From Pilatotrama ljubarskyi (Eukaryota; Basidiomycota; Agaricomycetes; Polyporales; Polyporaceae): a stretch of 64,000 bases of DNA. The stretch lies in the NCBI GenBank assembly GCA_022385805.1, contig MU277714.1:191663-255662 (forward strand), written 5' to 3'. This document shows positions 36,384 through 50,369 of the stretch, in pieces. The notes beneath the pieces are model-generated. The model saw nothing but the letters and a program-made list of their open reading frames with translations, was not told the DNA's origin and ran no database searches. Positions within the stretch are counted from its first letter, which is position 1. Each line of letters opens with the position of its first letter. The translations under genes were made by a program, and so were the position numbers.

Positions 36384-36386
36384 ACT

Positions 36387-36953
36387 CACAACACGAGGCT
36401 TTGTCTTTTGTGCCACGCGCATGCCGTCTCCCTCACATATCCACACAGCTCCGTTGCCATCCCGCGCGTATTGCCTTCTCATCTCGACCGTTAAGCGAGC
36501 ACAGAGTTCGGGGCATCGAGCTGGGATGCATGCTGTCAGCGGTGGTGGGAGGAGGCAAGGTACGCTCAGGTGGCTGAGGTGCGATCCGCGGCTGCGCTTT
36601 CCCCGCGAGCCGTTCTCATCCTGGCCTCCATCTCTGCCGCAATGCGCTGAGTGGCCTGTTCGCGAGCTGAAGACAAAACATCCTCGCAGCTGCACGCTTA
36701 CAGTAAATCTGATCGGGTGTAGTCCCCGCGGCGCCTTATCTCGCTCTGAGCACCATCTTAGAGCTCCAAAGCTCATGCGAAGTCCAGTTAGGCAGTCAAG
36801 TTTCCCTCTCCGCCCTTGTGCCCACCAAGCATCTCACAGACCAGCGCCGCTTGTGGTTACATGTACACCTGACATCAGTGCATGGCCCTCGTGCGAACTG
36901 GCCTGAGAGTTACAGCGTCGTAGCGAAAGATCATATACGGTCACATAGGCAGA
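36387..36953. other. Intergenic: promoter of the Fpg-type glycosylase
   Basis: Nothing is recognised beyond the outer inverted CTTTTGTGCC at 36405-36414. Overlapping open frames of 105-200 codons show no motif. Confidence 0.45.
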
Positions 36954-38698
36954 ATGCCGGAGCTCCCGGGTGCGTACAACTTCACTCTTGTCAGATTGCC
37001 CACATACATCGAGGCCGCTGGCGCGCCCGAAATAACCGGAGGGCTCATGTAAGTTGACCGTCTCGCAGAGGTAGAGAGGGCGGCCAAGCTACTGCGCTCG
37101 GTCGCCATGAACAAGAAGATCATCGAGGTAGAGGCAAAGGAGGACACGATCGTCTTCTCTGGAACATCCCACGAGGAATTTGTACGTCCGCGGAAGTCTG
37201 TCATGCTAAACTGCTCACAGACGTGTGCGACAGGCGGCTGAGCTCAAAGGGCGGACCGTGAAGGATGCACGGAGATATGGTGCAGACATCTCTGACTCGC
37301 CAACAGAGCTTCAGAACTGCGCTCTGACAGGCTCATAGGGAAGGTGTTTTACATGCTGCTCGACGGCGATGGAAGACATCCCGTCATGCACTTCGGCATG
37401 ACAGGAATGCTCCAGGTTAGCAGACTCCGCACCCTCATGGGACGCGATATTCATGCAGCGCCATACAGGTGAAAGGCCAGCTCGCGACCTACTACCGAGA
37501 AACACCCCGTAAAGCGTCGGCTGACTGGCCACCCCGCTTCGTCAAGGTATACCGCAGGTCTTTCGATCACCTACGTGCTAATGCTCATCCGCGTTTCTTC
37601 AGTTTATCCTTCATCTCAAAGGGGATACAGATGAAGAAGTAACCCAAGTCGCCTTCCTCGACGCACGCCGTCTAGGCCGCGTCCGTCTCTGCAAGTCTCC
37701 ACTCACGGAGCCCCCGATCTCGGCGCTCGGTTTCGACCCCATCCTCGGCATGCCGGACCTGGACGACTTCAAGAAGAGCGTCCGGAAACGCGCCTGCCCG
37801 ATCAAAGCGCTACTCCTGGACCAGTCTTTCAGCGCGGGGGTGGGCAACTGGGTGGCAGGTATGTGAGGGGCAATATGTGCTGTGGAGAAGTGCGGCTGAA
37901 GTCTCTGCTAGATGAGATCCTGTACCATGCGCGCGTGCACCCAGAGGAACGCTGCAACGTCCTCACCGACGAGCAGCTGGAAGCTTTGCACAAGCAGACG
38001 TCCGATGTGTGTAGGTTTGCTGTCTCGGTGAACGCGGACGACTCCAAGTTCCCCGAACACTGGCTCTTCAAGCATCGATGGGTCTGTCCGTCCTCCCCGT
38101 GTTACGAGCCGTCACTAACCCATGCGCCTTGTGTATCCGCAGGGCAAGGGCAAGAAAGAGAAGCACACCCTCAAATTGGTGCGCTCCAGGCCTTTAGGTT
38201 GTATTGGTCCAATGCTGAGCTTCAACCTGACCCCTTTTGCAGCCTGACGGAAAGCCAGCCACGATCAAGTGGATCACCGTTGGCGGCCGCACATCAGCAT
38301 ATGTCGCAGAGCTCCAGAAGCTCCAGCGAGGTGCTACGGCTGGCCCCACGCAGGACGCTACGGTACGTATGCGTCGCAGTCTCCGAGTTTCATATTGAGA
38401 TAACTTGTGTACTCACCGGGGTATTCCAGGAGGGAGAGGAAGCGGACGAGAGTGACCTTACTCCTCTCTCTGGAGACGACGACGAGAAGGTGGAGAAGGG
38501 GACGCGCAAGCTGAAGCGCAAGGTACGTCCCCTTACGCGCTGACTCGTCGTAAGGCTCCCCTTGTTCATCACGTTGTTCATGGCGGCGAACATAACCCAG
38601 CTCAAGACCGACGAAGGGACGTCCTCTCGCGCAACCCGGCGCCGAACAGCCCGTTCGCGCACATCCTGATCCTCCCCACACGGGACATCTTGGCGTAA
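36954..38698 (+). CDS. Fpg/Nei-family DNA glycosylase (zincless-finger, fungal/plant type)
   Basis: Bifunctional base-excision repair enzyme removing oxidised bases. The start ATG at 36954 is fixed by the family signature MPELPEVERAAKLL, assembled across the first intron (CCGG|GTGCGT to CGCAG|AGGTAG); the Pro after Met is the catalytic nucleophile and Glu its partner. Further landmarks are VMHFGMTGMLQ, FVKFILHL, FLDARRLGRV, and the helix-two-turn-helix LLDQSFSAGVGNWVADEIL (37815-37925). Instead of a Cys4 zinc finger the end of the core reads ITVGGRTSAYVAELQ, the zincless finger of plant and fungal Fpg proteins. An acidic then Lys-rich tail follows, ending FAHILILPTRDILA with TAA at 38696-38698. 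Introns are short and phases agree. Confidence 0.9.
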
Positions 38699-39001
38699 TA
38701 CTGTACCATAATGACTTGCGTTTCCGGACCATATTATGGTAGTGGACGAGTATAACTATACACATGCTTCCCATCGATCATACTATGTAAATATTACAAC
38801 TCCAGGCCCGAGGGTGATCATACACTACGAGATGCTTAACAATCTAATGAGTTGGTACATAACGAGACGCGGATCTGACAGCCTGACAGACACATACGAG
38901 AAATACACAGAAACATCCCGATCGATGAGAATACATGAAGAGAGAGAACACAACCAAGTTCATCGTACAAGACCACCGTCCCATCAGTCTCTAGGCCATC
39001 C
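38699..39001. other. Intergenic between convergent glycosylase and PHO85
   Basis: AT-richer tail-to-tail spacer of about 300 bp. No gene or repeat is seen. Confidence 0.5.
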
Positions 39002-40447
<1,446 letters not shown>

Positions 40448-40824
40448 GGCTGTCCGCTACCCAGGTAACCAATATAGCCGAGAGGTCGGAGTTGTGGTCA
40501 GAGGTTTCGCGAGAGGGAGACACGAAGAGCAGTCACGCAATGCTGTAAAGGAGCGGCGTAGGATATACTCTCGAGGAAGGCTGAGAAGAGACGGCGGAGA
40601 GGGATAACGGCGGGCGCAGAGAGGTTGGGGAGAACGCGGTTCAGTTCAGAGTGCGCTCGGCTCCAGGCGCCCGTTCTCCTTCTGTAGGGCCGGCACGTGA
40701 CCGGACGTCTATGGGCGCGAAGCAAATCTTTTGCTCGCCGCGAACCTCGTCCTCCTCTCGCCCCAGGTGCGTCCGCTCCGTCTTGCACACCTCGGAAAAC
40801 GTCAGCGAACGCAGAGGATAGAAA
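40448..40824. promoter_or_regulatory. Divergent promoter of PHO85 and UTP5
   Basis: Shared upstream region of two diverging genes. It contains a CCAAT pentamer at about 40467 and a CACGTG E-box at 40694-40699, which is 247 bp from the PHO85 start and about 130 bp from the UTP5 start. Confidence 0.5.
40694..40699. promoter_or_regulatory. CACGTG E-box in the PHO85/UTP5 promoter
   Basis: Context GGCACGTGACC. It has the same core as the boxes before ROK1, ERG5 and the LEA-like gene. Confidence 0.4.
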
Positions 40825-43341
40825 ATGGAACCCTCCCCACAAAAATCCAAAAAGGCCCGTACGAAACCGCCTCGTGGACGGCCCCCGGCGACGTCTGCTA
40901 TTTCGCAACCCGCGGTGGAGGATGCTACGACCTCGACGTATCTCTCCTCGTTCTCTCCGGACGGCCAGCTCTTTGCTTTTCTGTCATTGGCGATTGACAA
41001 GCATGCACTGAAGGTTTACGACACCTCGACACGGCGGTCTGTCGCGGAACATGTCGTGGACGCGGCGCGCGTTACCTCTCTGTGCTGGGCGAGGCTCGAT
41101 CTTGCGGAAGGTCAAGGGAAGGGCGCAGCGGACGAGGATGCGTCGCGAAAAAGCAAACGGAAGAAGAGGAACAGCCTTGCTGCCGACGCTGCGGCTCCCA
41201 GTACTGCAGCTCCTCAGCTGGTTGTACTCGGCCTCTCTGACGGCTCGCTTCTCCTTTTCTCGCCCTCTCATGGGAGGCTCCTGCGGACGCTCTCGGACCC
41301 ATCCAGCTCTTCCGCAGTACTCGCTGTTGCTGGTCAGGACGCAGACTCCGAAGACCCGCACACGCTTTGGACGTCAAGCTCGGACGGTGCGCTTCGGTCG
41401 TGGAACGCGCGCACAAACCAGGTCTCTCAGTCGCATTTTACGGATGATCGAATACCGTACACCGCCCTTTCGGTACGGCGCTCTGACGAAGAGGGCGTGA
41501 CGGAAGTCTTGGCCGCGCACCACTCAATACACCTCCTCGCGATATCTCCTGATTCGCAAAAACCGAAAACACTCGCCAAGTTCACCGGCCATGCATCTCC
41601 CGTAAGCGCGTTGCAATGGGTGGACCGCGCACGGTTCCTCTCCTCAGCGTCTGCAGACCGCTTTGTCAATGTCTGGGAGGTACCAGCGGCTCCCAAGACT
41701 GACGGCAAGACCATCGCCACCATTCCCCTCGATTCCGATGCTCGTGCCATCTACCTCTCTCCCCCTTCATCTACCGACTCTTCATCCCAGCGATTGCTGT
41801 TCGCCTTGTCTGCTGCAGGCAGGGTGTCCGTCTTCACGCTCACCGCTGATTTGGCAACGTCCAGTCCCTCGAAAGGCAAGAGTGCCATACCTACTCTCAA
41901 CCCCAAATCCGTGATCTCCCCCTCCTCCAAGAAGAATGCCTCGGCACTATCTGTCCTTGCGGTGTCCTCCGTGGATGATGCCGCAGGCCGTCTCCGCGTT
42001 GCGACTGTCACCGGTGGAGTGCAACTTGCCTTTGACACGGTGGTAAGTTAAGCAATCTCGGAAGCAGTCTATCAGCCAGTCTCACCCTAGCATCATGAAC
42101 AGGATTATCGTGATTCGTCTGGTCATTTCGTCCCCGACGTGTCAGTCACTGTTTCTACTTCTGACGCTGCCGTCGGTCAAGCTGAGGGCCAGGACGGTAT
42201 CGTGAGTATTCGGCTGAGTTGACCTCTACACACATCCCCTGATAAAGTCGCCCAGGGTGCACCTAACAAGCGGTATAACGAGGCTGCGGGACTCGCCGTA
42301 GGCACCGGAGCCGAGTTGGGACAAGACCGAGAGCTGGACGACCTCGTAATGCGTGACGTCGACGGCACCCTCGACGCGGACCTCGCAGAGCTCAGTCTCG
42401 GTCAGCGACTCACCGCCGTCCAGGGCACAGACCCTCGTGCCTCCGGCTCTGAGTCAGAGTCCGAGGCTGATGAGACTGCCGCGCCCAACGGGAAGTTGCG
42501 TAAGGGCGCGCCGGTGGATGCGGTCCCTGCGAGCTCCCTCACGCGCACGCTCATCCAGGCGCTGCACTCGTCTGATTCACGTCTGCTGGAGACGTGTCTG
42601 GCGCATTCGGACCCCACCCTTATCAGGAACACTGTCCGCAGGTTGCCACCTCAGCTCGCGGTGCCTCTAGTGACCGCCTGCGTGGAGCGGTTGAGTCGCG
42701 GTGCGAGAGGAAACAACATGAAGGGTGGAGGTGGCGGCGCAAGCTCGCAGCGCGGAACTGCTCTCATCAACTGGGTTAAGGCCGTGCTGACCACACATAG
42801 TGGACATCTCATGACTGTGCGTATGCTACCTCTGTGTTGCAAGACAATTCGCTCAACGACGACGTAGATGCCTGATCTCGTAGCTCGGTTATCCGGGCTA
42901 CACGCGACGCTCACTCAGCGACTAACGCTGCAGGAGAGCCTGCTTTCCCTCAGCGGCAAGCTCGACATGGTCATCTCACAGATCGAGATGCGTTCCTCCG
43001 GACCCCCAGCGCCGCTGCCTATGCCTAAGAACAAGCGCAGCCGCAACAAGCAGGCCAAGGCGCGCGAGGCGCGGCGGTACGTCGAGGGTGAGAGCGAAGA
43101 CGAGGATGAGGAGCAGATGGAGGTCGAGGTGGAGAGCGCAGACGAGGAGGGTAGTGTCGAGGACGTCGAGCTTGGTGGGGAGGAGAGCGAGAGCGAAGGG
43201 GAGTCGATCGAGGACACGGATGAGGACGAGGACGAAGACGAGGGCGAGGAGGACGACGGGGACGATCCGACGTTGGGCGGCTTCATTGACGACGAAGCGG
43301 AGGAGTACAGCGAGGATGAGGATGAAGATGAGAGCGAATGA
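40825..43341 (+). CDS. UTP5: Small-subunit processome protein UTP5/WDR43
   Basis: Nucleolar t-UTP component linking pre-rRNA transcription to 18S processing. A basic N-terminus (PQKSKKARTKPPRGRPP) is followed by a WD40 propeller with blades such as LVVLGLSDGSLLLFS, LWTSSSDGALRSWNA and FLSSASADRFVNVWE, and by the helical UTP12 domain (LTRTLIQALHSSDSRLLETC... through LDMVISQI, about 42530-42990). The C-terminus is a Lys/Arg patch then a very long Asp/Glu/Ser run (43080-43341), typical of nucleolar proteins. The first exon is long (to 42042), followed by three short introns. Length and order match WDR43/Utp5. Highly charged tails make the alignment of the last 80 residues uninformative. Confidence 0.9.
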
Positions 43342-44078
43342 TCTCTCTTCGTAGGCCCATGTGTATCTTTGGTTAATGCCATTGCATGACTACTCATACG
43401 CGTTGTAGCTAACTTCAGTAGGGATTGAACTTTGCGAGGGTCTGCGAGTAGCTACGCTTGGCCGCTAATGTTGAAAAGTATAGTAATCCTCTTACTAGAT
43501 GCGGATTGGAACAGTCCGCAGGCCTTTTCCAGTGGATGGCTGCCCATAATCGATACCAGCGGGAGCAAGCATTCTAGTACGCAGAGGCATACAGCACGAT
43601 CTGAACGGCTCAGTACATGAGAACGTGACCAGTGGCGCTTGTGAGTGCAACTTGAACGAGCGCTTCGAAGATGCGGGGACGGCCATGGCGGGAGTCGGGA
43701 CGCACCGATCGCGTTTGGATCTGACGCCATAGCCACCCTGCGAACAACAGCAACAAGCCAGGCTTTCTATCTTTCCTCTGACCTCCATCTCACACAGCGC
43801 TTGGGCTTGCGACCTTGAACCTCTTGAGGTCTGGTGAAGCCGAGAGTTTGGTTGACTTTGCTGCATATACAAATACTTGTCCTTCCGGCCCGCGTCCTCG
43901 GGCTACTTCCTCGCGCTTGGCTGGGACTTGGTACACGGTCGCTATCCGCTGCTTAGATATCCGGAAGACGAAGAAGAGTGCAGCGCAAGACTATTGTTGA
44001 AGTACGCTCTGGAATTATGGATACCCGTGTCCTCACCCTCATCTATCCTGTAGCCACCCACTGCTCTAGATCACCGAG
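43342..44078. other. Intergenic, 737 bp
   Basis: 3' flank of UTP5 and promoter of the following gene. No gene, RNA or repeat is recognised. Confidence 0.5.
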
Positions 44079-46713
44079 ATGCAGACTTCTATCGCTGCCA
44101 ACATGGAGGAAGAAATCGAAGAGACCCAACGGCAAATCCACCGCTCCGCAGAGCTCATCCAGTCTGCTTTCGAGGGATTGACTACCCTGCACAATCGTGT
44201 CATCGAGGCTACTTCCCTACGCGCACAAGGTCGCATGCCCACGAGTCCGAGCCGAGTTCCGGTCGACAGTGGCTCAACAAGGCAGAGGACCGACAGTAGG
44301 AACACGATGGATCCTGGCCACGACGTTATCATCCTGTCATCTTCATCTCCGTCTGACAATTCTCCAGCCCCCAATCATCCGCTCGCGCCTTCGATAGAGT
44401 CGACAACAAGTTCATCGTCCCCACGACGTCCTCGCACGTTAGACTCCAGCTCTCTCTCTGACCTCCGCACCGAGATCATGATGTCCACGGAGAGCGTCCG
44501 CAACCGCGCAGGCGAATTGGATGAGCTTCGGAGCGCGATCGTCGAGCACGCGCAGGAACGGCGCAGGCAAGCAGCCCGGGCACCCGCCGTCGATACCCAA
44601 TCCCGGACTGCGGCAACAGATGCACCTCCCACAGCGGGTTCAGTCGCTCTCACGCCGTATGCAGCTCTGCAAGCCCGTTATCGGCGACTGCTGCTAGAGT
44701 CTACCGCCCGGCAGCGTGCAGAGTCGGACGAGTCGGCGACATCGCTCGGTCTCATGGTGTCTGCGCGCACAACTTCTTCACCTTCGAGCCCCAGCAATCA
44801 ACCGTCCCCTACCACTTCCAGAGATAACGCAAACACGACAGTCCGTCATATACCATCAGCTTCACCCAGTACATCTTCGACTCCCGCCCAAGGCCCTTCG
44901 TCCTCGTCGCCGATACCCACCGGAATAGCGACGCGGCTGACGCGCCTCGCGCAAGATATCCAACAAGACATATCCCGCATCAATCGGCAGAGCGAATCGC
45001 TCATGTCCTGGATCGACGAGAACCGTGCCCGGCTGGATGCCACCCTCGCCAGCCATCCCGCCGGGCGCACGGCGGACTCGGGGCGCTCTCCCTCTCCCAG
45101 TGCCAGCCACACCCCGAGGCCGTCCCATGCAAATGTCGCCGCTACCAACACATCCCTGATTCCTGATATATCTGACACGACGGCGAGGACGGTATTGGAC
45201 GACCCGAGCACCAGGACTTCCGTCTCGATCCACATCGGCGCGGACTCTAGACTCGTCGCGGTATCCGCACACCCCACACCACACAGACGGCGTTCCTCCG
45301 ATGCTACTCGAGCCCTTCGGGGACCTCTTAGGATGACCAGAGAACCTACCATACACGCCGACAGCCGCGATGGGCCGCTGACGAGGGGCACCCGCGTTGA
45401 CGTTGGTTCACCATCGTCGTCATCGAGAGATGTGGGTCGTACGGCTGCTTCCAATTCCCAGGTGACTGGGAGCTTGTCCGGGGACCCAGAACTCGTCGAC
45501 GCTGTGTCTCGCGTCCGGGGTGCCCTCGCTCGTGCTCGACAATCGCGGCCGTACACCGGCAGCGGCGAAGAAGATGAAGAACCGACCGAGACGCGGAGCT
45601 ATCGCGTGCGCCGCCGACTCAACGCCGACGGAGACGAGGAAGTCCTGCACGTGCCGGTCAGGCAGGACTCCGCCGTGCGCGAGCGTGCGCGGCGCTCGGA
45701 GACGACTCGACGGAATGCGTTTGCAATATCAGAAGACGAGGAGCCCTATCGTGGCGCGCGGAGCGACGCACCTGGTGAACCTCGTCCGATATCGCGCCGC
45801 CCCGCTAGACGTTCTCCGACGCCGCTCAGTGATGACGAGAACGACAGCGTGGCGTGGTGGGGGGCGATCAGACGCCTCGACGCGCTGTCACGAGAACCCG
45901 AGCCCGAGACAAGGTCGGATGACCCTAGGCGGTCGTGGTGGAACCCTGTGGCGGCGAGTAACGAGCGGCGGAATAGGGAGAGGCGACGTGAGTTTCCGCT
46001 AGCGAAATGTTCATCGGAGGTACAGCACTGACGCTTGTACAGAAGGCTTCACGACGACCATACCAAGCTACCAGATGACGCCGGTGCCAGGAATGGATAT
46101 CGAGTACGAGCGCGGCGTCGCAGCTATGCGTGCACGCGCCGTCGCGCTGACCTCCTCCGATCCGCCTGCGCGCACGCTCGACAACGCGTCCCTCCCTCCG
46201 CCCCCTCCCCCAGTCCGCCCGTTCTCCCTCGTCTCGACCACGCAGAACAACCCCGGCTCGCTCTGGAACGACTCGAGCGTCCGGGTGCGGCTCCGCGCGG
46301 CCGCCGCACGTCTGGACGAGGACATGCGCGCGCTCGATGCCGCCCGCGAGCGCGCTCAGTCGCAGCAGCAACAGCCGCAGTCACAGTCACAACAAGCCCA
46401 ACCGCCGCGGAGGCCGCCGCCGTCGTTCTGGGCCGACTATGTGCACTTGAGCTCGCCCAGTCCGCCTCTCGAGCGGTCGAGCGACCGCGGCGCACGCGGC
46501 GGGACCAGTACTGGGGCTAGGGCGCAGGACAAGCGTGCGGATGGCGCGAGTCCGGAGCAGCCGATGTGGGGCTCGCCGACCCCATTCCATCCGAGCCCGT
46601 TGCCTCTGCCGTTGGTGCAGGATGTGAACAGCTTGCAGGCGCGGAGTCGGGTGTTTGAGAGCGAGAAGAAGGTTGCGCGCATGCCGCGCCGTCGGGCTTT
46701 GGCCGGGCGTTGA
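44079..46713 (+). CDS. Large disordered protein of unknown function
   Basis: I do not recognise this gene. One long exon (44079 to about 45989) and a second (about 46043-46713) join at RR(Q)GFTTTIPSYQM and give about 860 residues. The first 50 residues form a likely coiled coil (MEEEIEETQRQIHRSAELIQ). The rest is mostly Ser/Pro/Thr/Arg-rich and disordered, with a second short helical segment near LTRLAQDIQQDISRINRQSE (44935-45000) and a conserved-looking patch SVAWWGAIRRLDALS (45850-45890). Late in the protein are SLWNDSSVRVRLRAAAARL, a Gln-rich run (46360-46400) and FWADYVHLSSPSPP. Sustained open frame, typical splice signals and biased but protein-like composition support it as a real, probably basidiomycete-specific gene. 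A nuclear or cytoskeletal scaffold would be a guess. Confidence 0.7.
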
Positions 46714-47370
46714 CGTCGACATTGAATGTCCAGACGTCCAGGATGAGAGGTGGCCTTGACGAGGGCGGTTCTCGCCGACTGCTTCAATGTTTACTGACGA
46801 ACATTGGATTACTACGGTTGTACAACGCGGATGGATGATCGCTGAATGATCAGGTCAGCTTTGTTCTGCGAATTCCCGCGAACAGGTGGCGTTCATGAAA
46901 CCCTTGTCCAATGTCCAGCCCTACGACATGCTCAATACACTGCATGTCACAAGGCCGCGGGTGCAACTGGTTATGACAGAGCGCGACGCGGGGTCCGAGG
47001 CTGACGGTAAGCGAGATGATGTTGGGAGAGGAAAGCGACCCCAAATTCCGCGGATGCGCGGCCGACGAGTCCGTCAGCGTCGGTCCATGGCATGCGCGAC
47101 GACCGGACTCGGGCCGAGATAGGAAATGATACGCGATCACGTGACGGTGACAAGGCCGCGCGTGACGGTAATGAGCTGCAAAAATCGACCGATTCCGAGT
47201 GCAGCCAATGGGAGGCGGAATAGCGAAGGGTGTGAAGGAGGGCGGGCGAGTTAGTAAGTCGCCCTGACTTGTGCGAGCGATTGCTCGACCTTGCAAACGC
47301 TTCGCTGCTGCTGCTCGTCGTCGCCGTCCACCACCTCCCCTCTGAGACCGTCCACGACGCCCCCAACGCC
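46714..47370. other. Intergenic: promoter of ERG5
   Basis: Holds the 3' flank of the preceding gene and the ERG5 promoter with a TCACGTGA palindrome at 47137-47144. No other gene is recognised. Confidence 0.5.
47137..47144. promoter_or_regulatory. CACGTG E-box palindrome upstream of ERG5
   Basis: TCACGTGA, 234 bp before the ERG5 ATG. bHLH regulators, including SREBP-type factors that control fungal sterol genes, can bind E-box cores; which one binds here is unknown. Confidence 0.4.
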
Positions 47371-49679
47371 ATGGCGTCCATGCTCAGAGAACGTTCCTCC
47401 TCCGCCGTCGTCCCCTCCTACACCGCGACGGACGCTCTTGAGCACATCCCTCTCCCGTCCTTCTTTTCTGCGCCCGAGGGAACAGCCAGATGGCTCTACA
47501 CCACCGTCGCCATCGTCCTGGGCCTCCTCGCCCTCGAGCAGTCCGTCTACCGCTACAAGAAGCGCCACCTTCCCGGCGACAACTGGACAATACCTATCAT
47601 CGGCAAGTTTGCGGACAGCATGAAGCCGACGATGGAGGGCTACATGAAGCAGTGGAACTCGGGTGCGCTCTCGGCGCTGAGCGTCTTCAACATGTAAGAG
47701 TCCTCTCTACGCATGCTTCCCGTTATAGCTAGACTCTGACCATATGCAATCATCGCTGCTTTGTGCTATGTTTACGCCCGTGTATGCGCGCTTTCGTCGT
47801 CCCGAACGCTATCCTATTACCTCCGTGACACGATGCCGCGTATCCGACGAGCAGCTTCATCGTCATGGCCTCGTCAAATGAGTTCTCCAGGAAGATCCTC
47901 AACTCGCCAAACCACGCCGAACCCTGTCTGGTATACTCCGCGAAGCAGATCCTCCGTCCCGATAACTGGTGCGAAGCCCTGCTTTCATTGTCATGTGCGC
48001 CGATGCTGATTTACCTTTGTGCTCCGCTCAGGGTCTTCCTTACTGGAAAGGTGCATGTGGAGTACCGTCGCGTCCTAAACTCTCTTTTCACTCGCAAGGC
48101 ACTAGGGTACGTGATTGATTCATCGGTGTTCTCTTCGCCTCTCTCGGTGTCTTGGCTTCTCTCGCTTCCCTGGCTGTCGTTCCTGTATACAATCAGCCGT
48201 ACATGGTACACTGGACGAGCAAGAATACCACCCGTCAGCGGGCTCGATCACTTCTGACACTTCCATCAGGAGGGGGACTTCCCTGACCTCTCCAGTGCGT
48301 CATAACGCGGAAGGCGCCCAGCTGTCGAAAATCGGGCACCTGAGAGCTCTTCCGTAGATGATGCTTCCGGCTACGCGGCTGTTTCCCGATTACGCGACCA
48401 GAGGAGTCGCGAAGCCAGGAGCTCGGACCACTGTCGCACTGCAGCCAGCTCAGGCAGGATGGCTCCGAGGCAAGGTTCGACAGTGACTGAGCCCTATTTT
48501 TGGCTCTCATTTCGAATATCACCCTCCTACAATGTTTGATCTCAGATGCTCACGTTCCGCATCCCTGTAGCATCTACGTCGGTATTCAAGACCAAATTAC
48601 TCGCAAGTACATCAAGAAATGGCTCGCGGATGCCGCCGTCGACCCCTCCCCCAAACCTATCATGATGACCTGCCGTGACCTGAACATGGAGACTTCGCTG
48701 CGCGTGTTCTGCGGCTCGCACATCGACGACGACGCGGCCCGCGAGATCGGCGAGAAGTACTGGGCGATCACCGTTGCGCTCGAGCTTGTCAACTTCCCCC
48801 TCGCGCTCCCCGGCACGAAGGTCTACAAGGCGATCCAGTGCCGCAAGGTCGCGCTCAAGCACCTCGAGAACGCTGCGGCGAAGAGCAAGAAGGCCATGGC
48901 CGCGGGCAAGGAGCCCGAGTGCATGCTCGACCACTGGATCCGCTCGATGGACGAGCCCTCGTACAAGGGCCGCAAGGACTTCTCCGACCTCGAGATGGCG
49001 ATGGTCGTCTTCTCGTTCCTCTTCGCGTCGCAAGACGCGATGAGCTCCGGCCTGATCTACGGCATCCAGCACCTCGCGGACCACCCGGACATCTTCGCGA
49101 AGGTGCGCGCGGAGCAGGACCGTGTGCGCGCGGGCGACTACGAGCGGCCGATTACACTGGAGATGCTCGACGAGATGCCGTACCTGCGCGCGTTCGTGCG
49201 CGAGACGCTGCGCGTGAAGCCCCCAGTGACGATGGTGCCGTACAAGACGACGAAGGCGTTCCCGCTCTCGGACGACTACACCGTCCCGGCGGGGAGCATG
49301 GTCATCCCCTCGTTCTACAACTCGCTGCACGACCCGGAGGTGTACCCCGATCCCGAGGAGCTCGTACCGGAGCGCTGGCTCGACCCGAACGGGAGCGCGA
49401 ACCAGAACCCGAAGAACTACCTCGTGTTCGGGAGCGGCCCGCACAAGTGCATCGGTCTCGAGTACGCGATGATGAACATCGCGCTCGTCCTCGCGGACGC
49501 GGTCGCTCTCATGGACTGGGAGCACATCCGGACGGAGAAGAGTGACAAGGTCCAGTGAGTACCTGCTTCTCAGCACTACTGTTTAGGATGCCGGCTGATG
49601 TGGGTCGTGCAGGATCATCGCGACGCTCTTCCCCCAGGATGGCTGCTTGATGAAATTCACGCCCCGTGCGTTGGCATGA
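47371..49679 (+). CDS. ERG5: Sterol C-22 desaturase, cytochrome P450 CYP61
   Basis: Introduces the C22-23 double bond in ergosterol synthesis in the endoplasmic reticulum. After MASMLRERSSSAVVPSY a membrane anchor follows (LYTTVAIVLGLLALEQSVY). P450 landmarks: the I-helix FLFASQDAMSSGL (CYP61 lacks the usual threonine pattern in the same way), ExxR in VRETLRVKPP, PERWLDP, and the heme-binding loop FGSGPHKCIGLEY with Cys as the axial ligand (49428-49466). The last exon gives IIATLFPQDGCLMKFTPRALA, stop TGA at 49677-49679. Four introns are visible. One, 48107-48570 between KALG and IYVGIQDQ, is 464 nt, far longer than the 50-80 nt typical of this window. Confidence 0.94.
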
Positions 49680-50369
49680 GCACCGTCCGCCCCTCTAGAG
49701 CACGGTTGACGTGCGCGCGGCGGGTGAAAATATTATACCTATCCCCCCAGTACCCTAGTAGACGCAGACCTCCCATGGCTGTCACCCATTGCCGCCTTCC
49801 ACTTGCTCCCTCGTACGAATCTCGCTGCTGGGAGTGGATGGAGGCGTTCGCCGCGACCTGAACGATGTCTGAAAGCACGTATACGTATTACGGTGTACCA
49901 TTTGTTCTTACGACTCGTCGACGTTTCCCGCGCATGCGACGGACACGACTTGATCTGCTTGATGTCCATACCTTTCGGATTTCGAATGCGAATCCTTTGT
50001 TCACGGCATTGCGCTGGCCCGCTCAGGGACGGGGAATGAGGCAGTTCAAAGACACCTTTGCGCCACTTTGTGCTGGTGCAAGCAGCTGCGGGCATACCCC
50101 ATCCGAACATCCGGGTGTACTAGTTCAGCTGATCTTGACGATGTAGACCGAATGCTCGACCGTCGATTTCTGCCCTGCTACTAGATTACACCGGCGCTCC
50201 GCGCTCGAGTCGAGAGTGTGCCACCCGCTAACAAAGGATAAGCGACCCAGCTACCGGCGATGCAGTAGGAGACCGGGTGGCCATGAATTGGAGGATGGAA
50301 ATGTCGGATGGAGCACACAAGGTTGCCTCGAGGATGCGCTCTCTGCTACTTATACTGTCGGTGTGCCAC

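Noticed and set aside
42915..43397. Ser-rich 160-codon minus-strand frame
   Set aside because: It is the reverse strand of the Asp/Glu-rich UTP5 tail.
44846..45556. 236-codon minus-strand frame
   Set aside because: Antisense to the long coding exon of the disordered protein; composition is a mirror of its codon bias.
48542..49576. 344-codon open frame on the minus strand
   Set aside because: It is antisense to the conserved ERG5 exon and arises from its strong third-position GC bias; it is Arg/Val/Leu-biased with no motif.
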